The notes: a model not told the origin generated them from the letters alone. A DNA stretch of 64,000 nt from an uncultured Prevotellaceae bacterium (GCA_949295905.1 CASFNA010000005.1:1-64000), one strand, 5' to 3'. Shown: positions 10,601 through 20,495, counted from the stretch's first letter. Numbers and translations are program-made.

Positions 10601-10695
10601 CGTCTATGGGTAACGGCATCACCGAGACTGGTATCGACTGGACTGGTTATCCCAACCCACGTACATTCCTCTTCGGACTGAACCTCAATTTCTAA
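7666..10695 (+). CDS. SusC-family TonB-dependent outer-membrane transporter
   Basis: A 1009-residue protein with a signal peptide (residues 1-19), a CarboxypepD_reg-like domain (about 22-100, GCVVSSSDNEPLIGVTV), the TonB-box region DLDEVVVIGYG, a plug domain (RVIIRGVSTVNGSDPLYVVDG) and a long beta-barrel ending in aromatic Phe (GLNLNF). It imports oligosaccharides cut at the surface, powered by TonB, and forms a complex with the SusD lipoprotein encoded next. The spacing to the upstream gene is 25 bases, indicating one operon. Confidence 0.95.
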   Translation: MKKIVLTIMASMLAIFAVAQNVKVTGCVVSSSDNEPLIGVTVRVPGSSSGSITDFDGNYTIDVDKNATLEFTMIGFKSQQVKVEGRSVINVALQDMAADLDEVVVIGYGAVKKGDLTSSISAVKGEQLEKLSTGNVMNALQGQITGVQIQNAGSPGSTPRVIIRGVSTVNGSDPLYVVDGMPVGTNINFLNQNDIESMQVLKDASAAAIYGTRGSNGVILVTTKKGKAGAVKFNASVNVGLQTLNKPDMAKASEYEKVFKTRYINDGNEPTYKGIENITDAQGTDWWDECMNTIALQQSYDFGFSGGNDKLIYSANIGYYKQDSQYKVGQWQKLSARFSMEYNFNKYVKAGVDLTPRYENWDNTPSLMGAIMSMDPTTPVYRPKEEWTSNPYSNYARSNNNQEWNPVANMYRLDSGADEYAILATPYVSITPIKGLTIRSQFGLNARFRLTDTFNPDFYIDNLEQNTNNNAERRMENWVDWNWTNTITYMTTIANDHNLNVMGGYTMERFQNYWASAYAEDIPSNVESLRYPSAGTNNMKAYGTNSYSSLISYLARVMYNYKERYYLTASVRVDGSSRFSKDNQYATFPAVSGAWRVTAEPFMQNQTFLDDLKIRAGWGRVGNQNIDNSAFVTTIGNADYVFGPNADRVTGTMMSAMGNTGLKWETVEDWNIGVDMTLFKSRLKITADYFEKKSHDMLLKADNLLLLGYWQWNSQLWQNIGSISSRGWELSINWNDNIGDFQYGVGVNLSQIKNKGEKFLGEPIYAGSYNGDYITRSEEGHELSLFYGYKTDGLFQNKTEVTSYTNQYGEPLQPNAQPGDIRFVDLNHDGVIDEKDKTYIGNPWPDIMMGLNLNASWKGFDLVAQFYGTFGNDIFNTNWARYSGNSGQNVYAGTFDKVWDGEGTSNKIPRLSVNDSNMNYTRISDFYVEDGSYFRCKLLQIGYTLPKKWFADKLTARLSFSVQNLFTITSYSGEDPEAASMGNGITETGIDWTGYPNPRTFLFGLNLNF

Positions 10696-10729
10696 CCTAA
10701 TGATTAAACGTTTAAAAATAAATATTATC

Positions 10730-12346
10730 ATGAAAAGATATATATCAGGTTTTATGATGGCCGCAGCACTGACCATGGGAACCGTATCGTGCTCGGACTT
10801 CCTTGACGAGCCGATTCTCGGCCAGCAAGACCTTGAAAACTATTTCTCGAGCGAAGACGAGTGTAAAAGCATCATAACAGGATGCTACCAGACGCTGGGT
10901 TATGACGACTGGTGGCAAATATACAAGTTCTACAATGCCGTAGACATGTGTACCGATGACGAATGGATGGGCAACACCACCCAAGACCCGGGTGAATACC
11001 GTGACCTTGCACACTATTCCGGCAACACTGTCAATGCGGGAAACTCTTGCCAGAACTTCTGGCAGTACCGCTACAAAGGCATCGCCCGTTGCAACCTTGC
11101 AATAGAAAAAATCCCCGGTGTCGAGTTCAACGACACCAAGTTGCGTGACCGTTATGTGGCAGAAGCAAGGTTTTTGCGTGGATTCCAATACTTTGATTTG
11201 GTAAAGAACTTTGGAGGTCTGCCAATAGTAACGTCTGCGTTGACCATGCCTACTGACATTCAGGGTATAACACGTTCGTCTGTTGAAGACACTTATGCTT
11301 TCATTGAGGAAGACTTGAAGTATGCAATAGAGAACCTGCCGAAGAAAGCTGAATACGCCCAAGAAGACCTCGGACGCGCCACGAGCGGTGCAGCCAAAGG
11401 CTTACTTGCGAAGGTTTACCTCTATCAGGAGAAATACGAAGAGGCTGAACCCTTGCTGCAAGACCTCTGCTGCCGCGGCTCATATGCCGGAAATACGCCA
11501 GAGTATAGTCTGATGAAGAACTTTGCTGACGTATGGAGCATGGACCACAACAACAACGACGAGAGCCTTTTTGAAATCCAGACAAACAGCGACCTTACTT
11601 ATAACCTTGGCTGCCGCTTGCCGGTTGTTGTCGGTTCACGCGACGATGGCGGCTGGTCATGGGGTATGCCGACGAGCCATCTCGAGAACGCTTACATTGC
11701 CGCCGGCGATGAAATCCGCTTGCGTTACACGATTCTGCATGACGGAGAGACCGACGTGCCTGGCGACCCGACATGGAACGAGGATAATCCTTATCCTATT
11801 TCAGCCAAGAACCATAAGTCTGGCCGTTCCAACTTCAAACTTTACATTCCAGTGGATAAACGTCCGTCGCCATACGACGCACCTCACATTCCTTTGAACT
11901 ACCGCTTGCTCCGCTATGCAGACGTTCTGTTGATGTATGCAGAGGTAGAGAACGCTCTTGGCAATGACAGTGAGGCCCGTTGGGCTCTCAACGAGGTTCG
12001 CGGACGTGTAGAGCTGCCCGAAGTTACAAGTTCAGGCAATGAACTGCGTGACGCTATCCGCCTTGAGCGCCGTCTTGAGTTGGCATTCGAGGGCAACCGC
12101 CTGTTCGACTTGCGCCGTTGGAAGGAAGACAATGGCAAGCTTGCCATCCAGAACTTGATGGGACCGAACGGAAGCTTCGTGCGTTACAACCTCGAAGAGT
12201 CTACTGACCCATACGAGACTACCAACCAGCAGGAAAACAGCAACAAGGGTTACACCTTCAAGGAGGGACGCGACGAGCTGTTCCCAATACCTAATTCTGA
12301 AATCACAATTTCAGGTGGCAGCATAGAACAAAATCCTGGATATTGA
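10730..12346 (+). CDS. SusD-family starch-binding-like outer-membrane lipoprotein
   Basis: A 538-residue protein from ATG 10730. The upstream ATG at 10700 would add a poor N-terminus before the signal peptide. The lipobox is GTVSCSDFLDEP. TPR-like helices and the closing region HIPLNYRLLRYADVLLMYAE followed by RLERRLELAFEGNRLFDLRRW are classic RagB/SusD signatures. The lipoprotein acts as the lid over the SusC barrel and delivers glycan to it. Its stop codon overlaps the start of the next gene by one base. Confidence 0.95.
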   Translation: MKRYISGFMMAAALTMGTVSCSDFLDEPILGQQDLENYFSSEDECKSIITGCYQTLGYDDWWQIYKFYNAVDMCTDDEWMGNTTQDPGEYRDLAHYSGNTVNAGNSCQNFWQYRYKGIARCNLAIEKIPGVEFNDTKLRDRYVAEARFLRGFQYFDLVKNFGGLPIVTSALTMPTDIQGITRSSVEDTYAFIEEDLKYAIENLPKKAEYAQEDLGRATSGAAKGLLAKVYLYQEKYEEAEPLLQDLCCRGSYAGNTPEYSLMKNFADVWSMDHNNNDESLFEIQTNSDLTYNLGCRLPVVVGSRDDGGWSWGMPTSHLENAYIAAGDEIRLRYTILHDGETDVPGDPTWNEDNPYPISAKNHKSGRSNFKLYIPVDKRPSPYDAPHIPLNYRLLRYADVLLMYAEVENALGNDSEARWALNEVRGRVELPEVTSSGNELRDAIRLERRLELAFEGNRLFDLRRWKEDNGKLAIQNLMGPNGSFVRYNLEESTDPYETTNQQENSNKGYTFKEGRDELFPIPNSEITISGGSIEQNPGY

Positions 12347-13953
12347 TGAAAAACTTTCATTATCATTTTGTGCTTTTAGCGGCTTGTGCCGCACTTACAG
12401 TCGGATGTAGCGATGGCGAGTCGTCTACATCCGACCGTCCGATACCTACGGTTGATGCAGATATTGAGATGTCGGTAAATATTGACTGTTCTCAGGTTTA
12501 TCAGACAATCGACGGTTTTGCTTCGTCTGACGCATGGAACATGGACTATGTCGGCAAATACTGGAACGAGGCCGACAAGGAAGGCATTGCCCGGCTGCTC
12601 TTTTCGCAAGGATTGGACGCTAACTATCAGCCTGACGGCATAGGCCTTTCCATGTGGCGTGTCAACCTTGGCGGAGGTTCGGCCGAGCAGGGTGAAGAGA
12701 GCGGAATCAACGAGCAGCCCGAGCGTCGCGCCGAGTGCTATCTCAATGCCGACGGGACGTATAACTGGAACAAGGCTTCAGGCCAGCAATACTTCATGCG
12801 AAAGGCGCTGGATTATGGTGTTGAAAGCTTTGTACTGTTCAGCAATACGCCACCCGTCTATTACACAAAGAACGGCCTTGGATTCTCTGACAGCGGCGAG
12901 AATGCCAACCTGAAAGACGACTGCTACGGTAAGTTCGCCGATTTCTTGGCGACGGTGGCCGACCATTTCAATTCAGAAGGTTATCCTATAAAGTATGTAA
13001 GCCCTGTGAATGAACCGCAGTACAACTGGAACGGAGGGCAGGAAGGCAGCGGCTGGCTTAACTCGGAGGTGGCAAGGCTTGTCAAGGAGCTTGACCAAAG
13101 CCTTACGGCCAAAGGATTGGCGACAACTGACATAATGGTCGGCGAGGCCGGAGCGTGGAACTACCTTTACGAGACTGCAAGCGATGTAGGGCCGCAGCGC
13201 AGCGACGTTGTCACCAACTTCTTCGACCCTTCATCTCCCAACTACATAGGAGACTTGCCGCATGTACCAGCCCTGATAGCAGGACACAGCTACTGGCTCG
13301 ACACTTCATGGGAACAGCTGCAGTCAACACGCAGGCAAGTGGCCGATGCCGCCAAGGCGCGCGACTTGAAGCTGTACCAGACGGAGTGGTGCATGATGAG
13401 CGAAAAGTATGAAGGAATAAGCAATTACGATGCGGCTTCATACATGGACCTTGCATTGGCCATGGCGCAGGTAATCCATACAGACCTTACCGTTGCCAAC
13501 GTGGCTTCTTGGTCATACTGGACGACATGTGAGCGCGAACGCTGGAGCCAGAAGAGCCGCTTCTACCTGATACGCCTCATCCCGGCCGGCGGCGATTACG
13601 GCGAACTGACCGAAGGCGGCACCTATGCGGCTTCAAAGAACCTCTGGGCGCTTGGCAACTACAGCCGCTTTATCCGTCCGGGGTACAAGAGGGTCGGCGC
13701 AACGACTGAACAAAAAGGCAGCGACTTCCTCGTCTCGGCGTACGTGTCGCCTGACAATGACAAGCTCGTAATCGTGTATGTCAACCTCAAGAAAGAGTCA
13801 GTGAAGGTTGACAATGCCATAACAGGCGTGGAAGCTCCGGCCAATGCGGAGCAGTACGTTACTTCGGAGCAGCGCGACTTGCGCAAGGTTGGGGCAGAAC
13901 AGCTCACCGTGGTGCCAGGACGTTCGGTCACGACGATTGTATATGACATTTAA
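12346..13953 (+). CDS. GH30 glycoside hydrolase, lipoprotein
   Basis: A 535-residue enzyme whose ATG (12346) shares a base with the SusD stop, so the two are translationally coupled. The signal peptide ends in VGCSDG (lipobox), suggesting anchoring at the outer membrane. The GH30 barrel shows the acid/base Glu in SPVNEPQ (about E223) and the nucleophile Glu in YQTEWCMM (about E347), plus a C-terminal beta-domain ending RSVTTIVYD. GH30 enzymes retain configuration and include beta-1,6-galactanases, beta-1,6-glucanases and xylanases. In this locus beta-1,6-galactan is a reasonable guess but not proven. Confidence 0.85.
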   Translation: MKNFHYHFVLLAACAALTVGCSDGESSTSDRPIPTVDADIEMSVNIDCSQVYQTIDGFASSDAWNMDYVGKYWNEADKEGIARLLFSQGLDANYQPDGIGLSMWRVNLGGGSAEQGEESGINEQPERRAECYLNADGTYNWNKASGQQYFMRKALDYGVESFVLFSNTPPVYYTKNGLGFSDSGENANLKDDCYGKFADFLATVADHFNSEGYPIKYVSPVNEPQYNWNGGQEGSGWLNSEVARLVKELDQSLTAKGLATTDIMVGEAGAWNYLYETASDVGPQRSDVVTNFFDPSSPNYIGDLPHVPALIAGHSYWLDTSWEQLQSTRRQVADAAKARDLKLYQTEWCMMSEKYEGISNYDAASYMDLALAMAQVIHTDLTVANVASWSYWTTCERERWSQKSRFYLIRLIPAGGDYGELTEGGTYAASKNLWALGNYSRFIRPGYKRVGATTEQKGSDFLVSAYVSPDNDKLVIVYVNLKKESVKVDNAITGVEAPANAEQYVTSEQRDLRKVGAEQLTVVPGRSVTTIVYDI

Positions 13954-14139
13954 TTTAGTGTTTATAGGTTGTGGGGGAGCCAAGCTGTAAGCCGGTCAGG
14001 TGATAAATACCAGCTGGCAGCCTTTGTTGGCTTGCAGTCTTGTCCTGCCCATACAAGCTATAAAGTCAAGACATTAACATTAACCTGAAATATTGTTATT
14101 CTGGATAGCCTTACATCAAAATACAAATTCCACTAAACC

Positions 14140-15693
14140 ATGACATCGTTACTCTCCTTATTTCTTGCGGTTGCCTTGTCTGCCAACACGGACGGCAAAG
14201 CCACCACGTTCAAGATAGACACCAATAGCCCGGAGCAGACAGTCGAGCATTTCGGCGCGTCAGACGCCTGGAGCATGAAGTACATAGGCCTATGGCCTGA
14301 GAGCGAGCAGCGCAAGGTTGCCGACTGGCTGTTCTCCACCGAAACCGACGCCACAGGCAAGCCCAAGGGCATAGGCTTGTCGATATGGCGCTTCAACCTC
14401 GGCGCAGGAAGCGAGGAACAAGGCGACAAGGCGCAGATACAGCCGTCAACGCGCACCGAATGCTTCCTCAATGCCGACGGCACTTATGACTGGTCAAAGC
14501 AGGAGGGGCAGCGCCGCTTCCTCGAGCTGGCCAAGGAACGCGGCGTGCCTTACCTGCTGGCGTTCCTCAACTCGCCGCCCGTATTCTTCACCCAGAACGG
14601 CCTTGCGACCAACACCGGCCGCGGCGGCACGCTCAACCTGCGTGACGACTGCTACGACGACTTTGCCAAGTACATCGCCGCATCGATAGAAGGGCTTGAG
14701 AAGCACCACGGCCTGCACATTGACTACGTAAGCCCGCTCAACGAGCCTGACGGCCACTGGAACTGGCTCGGCCCTAAGCAGGAGGGCACGCCGGCTACGA
14801 GCCGCGAGGTGGCGCGTGTAGCGCGAGAGCTTGACAGGCAAATCAGCAAGCGCAAGCTTACTACGAAAATCATCGTCAACGAGAGCAGCGACTACCGCTG
14901 CCTGCTGGGAACGCACATGACCGACTGGCAACGCGCCTTCGAGCTTAGTTCGCTCTTCTCGCCCGACAGCACCGACACCTACGTTGGCAAGTGCAAGAAC
15001 GTGCTGCCGCTCATTGCCGCCCACAGCTACTGGACCAACACTCCGCTCGACTACATGCGCCAAATCCGCCAGGCGTTGCGCGATTCCGTGCGCAAGTACG
15101 GCATAGACTTCTGGCAGACGGAGATTTGCATCATGAGCAATGACGAGGAAATTGGCGGTGGCGGCGATTACGACTTCGGCATGAAGACCGCCCTCTACGT
15201 TGCCCGTGTAATCCATAGCGACCTTGTTGACGCCAACGCGCGCAGCTGGTCGTGGTGGCGCGCCGTGGGCGGCGACTACAAGGACGGGCTTATCCGCGCA
15301 TATACCGTGGACGACATGAAGACGGGCTACGCCGTCGATTCCAAGCTGATGTGGGCGCTCGGCAATTACAGCCGCTTCGTCCGTCCCGGTGCGGTGCGTT
15401 ACGGCATGGAGGCTTGTTCGTCCGACGGCACGGTTGTAGCCGACGGCTGCAACGATGTGCACGGCATAATGTGCTCGGCCTACCGCAACAAGGACGGCCG
15501 TTGGGTAATCGTGGCCATCAATTATTCTGAAGCCCTCAAGCCGTTCAACATCGCAATGGGCGACGGCAGCAGTCACACATGGAATATGTACCGCACGTCC
15601 GACGTGTCGGGAGAAAGCCTCATGCCGGTAGGTTCTACCGCCGGGCAGGCGGTGCTTGCGCCGAGGTCAATCACGACGTTTGTCGCCGAATAA
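14140..15693 (+). CDS. GH30 glycoside hydrolase, secreted paralogue
   Basis: A 517-residue enzyme related to the preceding GH30 (shared motifs: ASDAWSM/ASDAWNM, ECFLNADGTYDW/ECYLNADGTYNW). The acid/base is in SPLNEPD (about E202) and the nucleophile in WQTEICIM (about E328). It has a short Ala/Leu-rich export signal and no lipobox, so it is probably periplasmic, unlike its lipidated neighbour. A surface endo-enzyme paired with a periplasmic relative is a common division of labour in these loci. The 186-base gap before it holds no gene. Confidence 0.85.
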   Translation: MTSLLSLFLAVALSANTDGKATTFKIDTNSPEQTVEHFGASDAWSMKYIGLWPESEQRKVADWLFSTETDATGKPKGIGLSIWRFNLGAGSEEQGDKAQIQPSTRTECFLNADGTYDWSKQEGQRRFLELAKERGVPYLLAFLNSPPVFFTQNGLATNTGRGGTLNLRDDCYDDFAKYIAASIEGLEKHHGLHIDYVSPLNEPDGHWNWLGPKQEGTPATSREVARVARELDRQISKRKLTTKIIVNESSDYRCLLGTHMTDWQRAFELSSLFSPDSTDTYVGKCKNVLPLIAAHSYWTNTPLDYMRQIRQALRDSVRKYGIDFWQTEICIMSNDEEIGGGGDYDFGMKTALYVARVIHSDLVDANARSWSWWRAVGGDYKDGLIRAYTVDDMKTGYAVDSKLMWALGNYSRFVRPGAVRYGMEACSSDGTVVADGCNDVHGIMCSAYRNKDGRWVIVAINYSEALKPFNIAMGDGSSHTWNMYRTSDVSGESLMPVGSTAGQAVLAPRSITTFVAE

Positions 15694-15860
15694 GCCTTAA
15701 TCCAGGGCAATAATTGGTGCCTGCCGGCGTTGTATCTGTAGGGTCGCAATGCTGTAAGCGCCCTGAAAACCGTAACTGAAAGGCCTGTACGGATTTCATT
15801 CAAGTGGCTGTGCCTGCGTTGCAATGAAAAACTTTAACCTTGCGCGTGGATTTTGCTTAC

Positions 15861-15952
15861 ATTCCGAAAGGCCGTCTTTCGGTTCGTTAAAGACGGCCTT
15901 TTGGCGCATAAAAGGCCGTCTTTTGCATGGCTGAAGACGGCTTTCCGCAAAA
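15861..15952. repeat. Intergenic GACGGCC palindromic repeat, copy 3
   Basis: Alternating GGCCGTCTTT and AAAGACGGCC half-sites can fold into several hairpins between the GH30 and GH35 genes. The 310-base gap (15694-16003) contains this repeat and no other visible feature. The hairpins might tune expression of the distal part of the operon. Confidence 0.65.
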
Positions 15953-16003
15953 GCAATGCTGCGCTTTCATGACATTAACGAAACATAACCATAAAACAAG
16001 GAC

Positions 16004-18376
16004 ATGAAGAAATCATCACTTTTCAGTGCGTTGGCTCTTTCGCTCGCACTGATTGTAGGTTCGCCGGGAGCTTCGGCCGCCCGCAAGGGGGGCACGTTCA
16101 CCACGGGCGACAAAACCTTCCTGCTTGACGGCAAGCCGTTCATCGTCAAGGCCGCCGAGCTGCATTATCCCCGAATCCCGCGCCAATATTGGGAACACCG
16201 CATCAAGATGTGCAAGGCGCTTGGCATGAACACCGTGTGTATGTATGTGTTCTGGAACATCCACGAGCAGCGCGAAGGCGAGTTCGACTTTACCGGGCAG
16301 AACGACATAGCAGAGTTCTGCCGCCTCGCCCAGAAGAACGGCATGTACGTCATCGTGCGCCCAGGGCCTTACGTATGCGCCGAGTGGGAGATGGGCGGAC
16401 TGCCCTGGTGGCTCTTGAAGAAGAAAGACATACGCCTGCGCGAGCAAGACCCGTATTTCATGGAGCGTGTCGGCAAGTTCATGGAGAAGGTGGGCGAGCA
16501 ACTTGCACCGCTGACCATCCAGAACGGCGGCCCCATCATCATGGTGCAGGTGGAGAACGAGTACGGTTCTTACGGTGAGGACAAGGCTTACGTCTCGGCC
16601 ATACGCGACATCGTGCGCCGCTCGGGCTTCGACAAGGTGGCGCTCTTCCAGTGCGATTGGTCGAGCAATTTCACCAAGAACGGGCTTGACGACCTCGTCT
16701 GGACGATGAACTTCGGTACAGGCTCTAACATCGACGACCAGTTCCGCCGCCTGCGTGAGCTGCGCCCGCAGTCGCCTCTGATGTGCTCCGAGTTCTGGAG
16801 CGGATGGTTCGACAAGTGGGGCGCGCGCCACGAGACACGCCCTGCCGCCGACATGGTGGCCAACATCGACGAGATGCTTTCGAAGGGCATATCCTTTTCT
16901 CTCTACATGACCCACGGCGGAACGTCGTTCGGCCACTGGGCGGGAGCCAATTCTCCAGGCTTCGCCCCCGATGTCACGTCTTACGACTACGATGCCCCCA
17001 TCAACGAGTATGGTGCCGCCACGCCAAAATATTATACTCTGCGCGAGACCATGCAGAAGTATTCTGACGGGCGCCTGCCATCAGTGCCCAAACCTGTTGC
17101 GCCCCTCGTAAGCGTGCCCAAGTTTGCTCTTACAGAGTATGCGCCCCTTGCCAATGGCATTGACAAGACTGTCGAGGGACGCTCTCCGCTTACCTTCGAA
17201 GAGCTTGACATGGGCTGGGGCACGGTGGCTTACTCCACTGTGTTGCCGGAAGTGGCGTCTGGCAGTGTGCTCATGCTCAATGGTGCTCACGATTACGCCC
17301 AGGTTTACATCGACGGCAAGTATGTCGGCAAAACCGACCGCGTAAGGAACGAGACCACGCTCGCCCTGCCGCCGCTGAAGAAGGGTAGCCTGATGACCAT
17401 CGTTGTAGAGGGCATGGGCCGCATCAACTTCGGCCGCGCCATAAAGGACTTCAAGGGGCTTACCGGAGACGTGGTTGTGCGTGCAACGGTGGACGGCGAC
17501 GAAGTGTCCTGGAATCTGAAGGACTGGACGATGTACACCTTGCCCGATGACTATGGGACGGCCGCCAAGGCTCTTTCTCTTGGACATGCCGCCAAAGCAG
17601 GAGCGCAGTCTCTGGCGTTCGGTGTTCAGGCCGGAAGGCAGGCTCCGGGCTATTACCGGGGTTATTTCAACTTGAAAAAGGTAGGCGATACTTTCCTCGA
17701 CATGGAGACGTGGGGCAAGGGACAGGTTTACGTCAACGGCCACGCCATTGGCCGCTTCTGGAGCATAGGGCCGCAGCAGACGCTCTACGTACCTGGCTGT
17801 TGGTTGAAAAAGGGCAAGAACGAGGTCGTAGTTCTCGACGTGGTAGGCCCAAGGCAGGCTGAGGCGTGGTGCCAGGACAAGCCCGAACTTGACAAGCTCC
17901 AGCTTGAGAAGAGCAACCGCCACAACAACCCCGGCGACCGTCCTGACCTCAATTCGGCCACTCCCGTGGCTACGGGTCAGTTCTCTTCGGCACGCGAATG
18001 GCAGACGGTGGAGTTCGCATCTCCCGTAAAAGGCCGCCACATAGCCATCCAGTGTCTTAGTGCCGGCGGTGAAGGCGATGTGGTTTCGGTAGCCGAACTT
18101 TACGTTCAGGATGCCGGCGGCAAGCGTATTGACCGCAATTCCTGGGTTACGAAGTACGCCGACAGCGAGGATGCCGACAACGGCAACCACACTGGCGACA
18201 AGGCTTTCGACCTGCAAGAGTCAACCTATTGGAGCACCGTCAGCGGTTCGGGGCTGCCCCATCTGCTCGTTATCGACATGGGAGCGGAGCAGACTGTCAG
18301 CGCGCTTGAATATCTGCCATGCACTACGCAGGGCGATGTGAACGGTGTTAAGGACTATAAAATATACGTATACTAA
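16004..18376 (+). CDS. GH35 beta-galactosidase with C-terminal F5/8-type domain
   Basis: A 790-residue exported enzyme (signal peptide ending GASAARKG). The GH35 barrel has the acid/base Glu in QVENEYGSYG (E186) and the nucleophile Glu in CSEFWSGWFD (E263). Two jelly-roll domains follow the barrel, and residues about 650-790 form a discoidin-like F5/8 type C domain (DNGNHTGDKAFD, TYWST). It removes terminal beta-linked galactose and probably acts in the periplasm after SusC import. The protein is complete and of usual family length. Confidence 0.92.
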   Translation: MKKSSLFSALALSLALIVGSPGASAARKGGTFTTGDKTFLLDGKPFIVKAAELHYPRIPRQYWEHRIKMCKALGMNTVCMYVFWNIHEQREGEFDFTGQNDIAEFCRLAQKNGMYVIVRPGPYVCAEWEMGGLPWWLLKKKDIRLREQDPYFMERVGKFMEKVGEQLAPLTIQNGGPIIMVQVENEYGSYGEDKAYVSAIRDIVRRSGFDKVALFQCDWSSNFTKNGLDDLVWTMNFGTGSNIDDQFRRLRELRPQSPLMCSEFWSGWFDKWGARHETRPAADMVANIDEMLSKGISFSLYMTHGGTSFGHWAGANSPGFAPDVTSYDYDAPINEYGAATPKYYTLRETMQKYSDGRLPSVPKPVAPLVSVPKFALTEYAPLANGIDKTVEGRSPLTFEELDMGWGTVAYSTVLPEVASGSVLMLNGAHDYAQVYIDGKYVGKTDRVRNETTLALPPLKKGSLMTIVVEGMGRINFGRAIKDFKGLTGDVVVRATVDGDEVSWNLKDWTMYTLPDDYGTAAKALSLGHAAKAGAQSLAFGVQAGRQAPGYYRGYFNLKKVGDTFLDMETWGKGQVYVNGHAIGRFWSIGPQQTLYVPGCWLKKGKNEVVVLDVVGPRQAEAWCQDKPELDKLQLEKSNRHNNPGDRPDLNSATPVATGQFSSAREWQTVEFASPVKGRHIAIQCLSAGGEGDVVSVAELYVQDAGGKRIDRNSWVTKYADSEDADNGNHTGDKAFDLQESTYWSTVSGSGLPHLLVIDMGAEQTVSALEYLPCTTQGDVNGVKDYKIYVY

Positions 18377-18564
18377 GTCTTTGTATCATGCAAGGCATTG
18401 TAGAGGTATTCCATGGAGGCCGTCTCGGCGGTTCTCCGTGGTTTGCTTCCAATGTCAGGGGTGCGCCTTGAGGCGTTGCAGGCATAAGCATGACAATATC
18501 CCTGGCACTGGAACTTCAAAGCCTTGCGACAGTAAAACCTTATAACTCTTATATCCTCAAACAG

Positions 18565-20487
18565 ATGAAACGCAGATTGTTCACATTTATCATGGCGTTT
18601 TGCCTCATGTCTGGTGCTGCTTTTGCCGCGCCGGTCGAGGAAAAAGACTACGCCGCATATCTGTTCGTTTACTTCACAGGCAACAACATCGAGGAAGAAG
18701 CCATACGCTTCGCCGTAAGCACGGATGGTTACGAGTATTGGGCGCTTAACGGCAACCGGCCAGTGCTTGACTCGAAGATAATCAGTTCGACTGGCGGTGT
18801 GCGCGACCCCCATATCCTGCGTTGTGAAGACGGACGGACATTCTATATGGTTGCCACAGACATGGTGTCGGGCAACGGTTGGGCCTCAAACCGTGCCATG
18901 GTGTTGCTCAAGTCTACCGATTTGGTTAACTGGACACATTCCGTGATAAATATTCAGAAACGTTATCCCGGCCAGGAACAGCTCAAGAGAGTCTGGGCTC
19001 CGCAGACCATTTTCGACCGCGAGGCCGGCCGATACATGGTGTATTGGTCGATGCAGCACGGCTCGGGGCCTGACATTATATATTATGCCTACGCCAATGA
19101 TGACTTCACCGACCTTGTGGGCGAGCCCCGTCCGCTGTTCGTTCCGAAAGACAAGAAGTCGTGCATTGACGGCGACATAGTATTCAAGGACGGCGTTTAC
19201 CACCTTTTTTACAAGACGGAGGGTCATGGCAACGGCATAAAAGTAGCAACGACACGTTCGCTGACATCGGGCAAATGGACGGAAAGTCCCGACTACAAGC
19301 AGCAGACCAAGGAGGCCGTGGAAGGCGCAGGAACGTTCAAACTCATAGGTCAGGACAAGTATATACTTATGTACGATGTCTACATGAACGGCCGTTACCA
19401 GTTTACGGAGACTACCGACTTCGAGCATTTCAAGGTTATTGACCAGGCTGTCAAGATGGATTTCCATCCACGTCACGGCACGGTCATACCCATAACGCGC
19501 GCCGAGCTGAAGCGCGTCACTGACAAGTGGGGCAAGCCCGAGGCCATAGGAGAGTTGGCGCAGAACCCCGTCATTCCCGGATTCCACGCCGACCCGGAAA
19601 TCCTTTATTCCGAGAATACCGGACGTTATTACGTCTATTCCACCACCGACGGTCAGCCGGGGTGGGGCGGATGGTACTTTACGGCGTACTCTTCAGCCGA
19701 CCTGAAGGACTGGACTTACGAAGGAGTGGTGCTCGACTTGCGTTCTCCCCAGGTGCCTTGGGCTAACGGCAACGCATGGGCTCCTGCCATGGAAGAGCGC
19801 CTTATAGACGGTAAGTACAAGTATTTCTTCTATTACAGCGGCAATCCCAACGACAATTCGGGCAAGCAAATAGGCGTGGCCGTAGGCGATACGCCCGTCG
19901 GCCCGTTCAAGGATATGGGCAGGCCTATTGTCACCGAGTCGCCAGCCGGTGGCGGACAGCAGATTGACGTTGACGTGTTCATCGACCCCGCGTCAGGCAA
20001 GCCATACCTTTATTGGGGCAACGGCTACATGGCCGGTGCCGAGCTTAACGACGACATGGTGTCCGTAAAGAAAGAGACGGTGAAGGTGATGACTCCCCGC
20101 GGCGGTTCGCTCAAGGATTACGAGTACCGTGAAGCGCCGTATGTGTTTTACCGTAAGGGCGTGTATTACTTCCTTTGGTCGGTTGACGACACAGGTTCTC
20201 CCAATTATCATGTAGCCTACGGAACGTCTGATTCACCCCTTGGTAAAATCAAGGTTGCAAAGAATCCGATAGTTACCATGCAAGACCCGGCCAAGGAAAT
20301 CTACGGCCCGGCACACTGCTCGGTAGTACGTAAGCCCGGCATGGACGAGTGGTTCATCGTCTACCACCGCATCAACAAGAACTACATAGGCAAGGACAAG
20401 CAGCCCGGCGTACACCGCGAAGTCTGCATCGACCGCCTGGAGTTCAACGATGACGGTACAATACGCCGTGTTTCATTGACCAACTGA
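18565..20487 (+). CDS. Tandem GH43-GH43 glycoside hydrolase
   Basis: A 640-residue exported protein starting at ATG 18565. An earlier ATG at 18490 would put 25 odd residues before the signal peptide. Two complete five-bladed propellers are fused. The first has GVRDPHI, CIDGDIVF and VEGAGTF, the second has GFHADPEI, QIDVDVFID and YREAPYVF, which supply base Asp, pKa-modulating Asp and acid Glu for each. GH43 enzymes cleave arabinofuranosides, xylosides or beta-1,3-galactans with inversion. Both active sites look intact, so this could carry two linkages in one chain. The 188-base gap before it shows nothing recognisable. Confidence 0.88.
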   Translation: MKRRLFTFIMAFCLMSGAAFAAPVEEKDYAAYLFVYFTGNNIEEEAIRFAVSTDGYEYWALNGNRPVLDSKIISSTGGVRDPHILRCEDGRTFYMVATDMVSGNGWASNRAMVLLKSTDLVNWTHSVINIQKRYPGQEQLKRVWAPQTIFDREAGRYMVYWSMQHGSGPDIIYYAYANDDFTDLVGEPRPLFVPKDKKSCIDGDIVFKDGVYHLFYKTEGHGNGIKVATTRSLTSGKWTESPDYKQQTKEAVEGAGTFKLIGQDKYILMYDVYMNGRYQFTETTDFEHFKVIDQAVKMDFHPRHGTVIPITRAELKRVTDKWGKPEAIGELAQNPVIPGFHADPEILYSENTGRYYVYSTTDGQPGWGGWYFTAYSSADLKDWTYEGVVLDLRSPQVPWANGNAWAPAMEERLIDGKYKYFFYYSGNPNDNSGKQIGVAVGDTPVGPFKDMGRPIVTESPAGGGQQIDVDVFIDPASGKPYLYWGNGYMAGAELNDDMVSVKKETVKVMTPRGGSLKDYEYREAPYVFYRKGVYYFLWSVDDTGSPNYHVAYGTSDSPLGKIKVAKNPIVTMQDPAKEIYGPAHCSVVRKPGMDEWFIVYHRINKNYIGKDKQPGVHREVCIDRLEFNDDGTIRRVSLTN

Positions 20488-20495
20488 TTTTCTAC

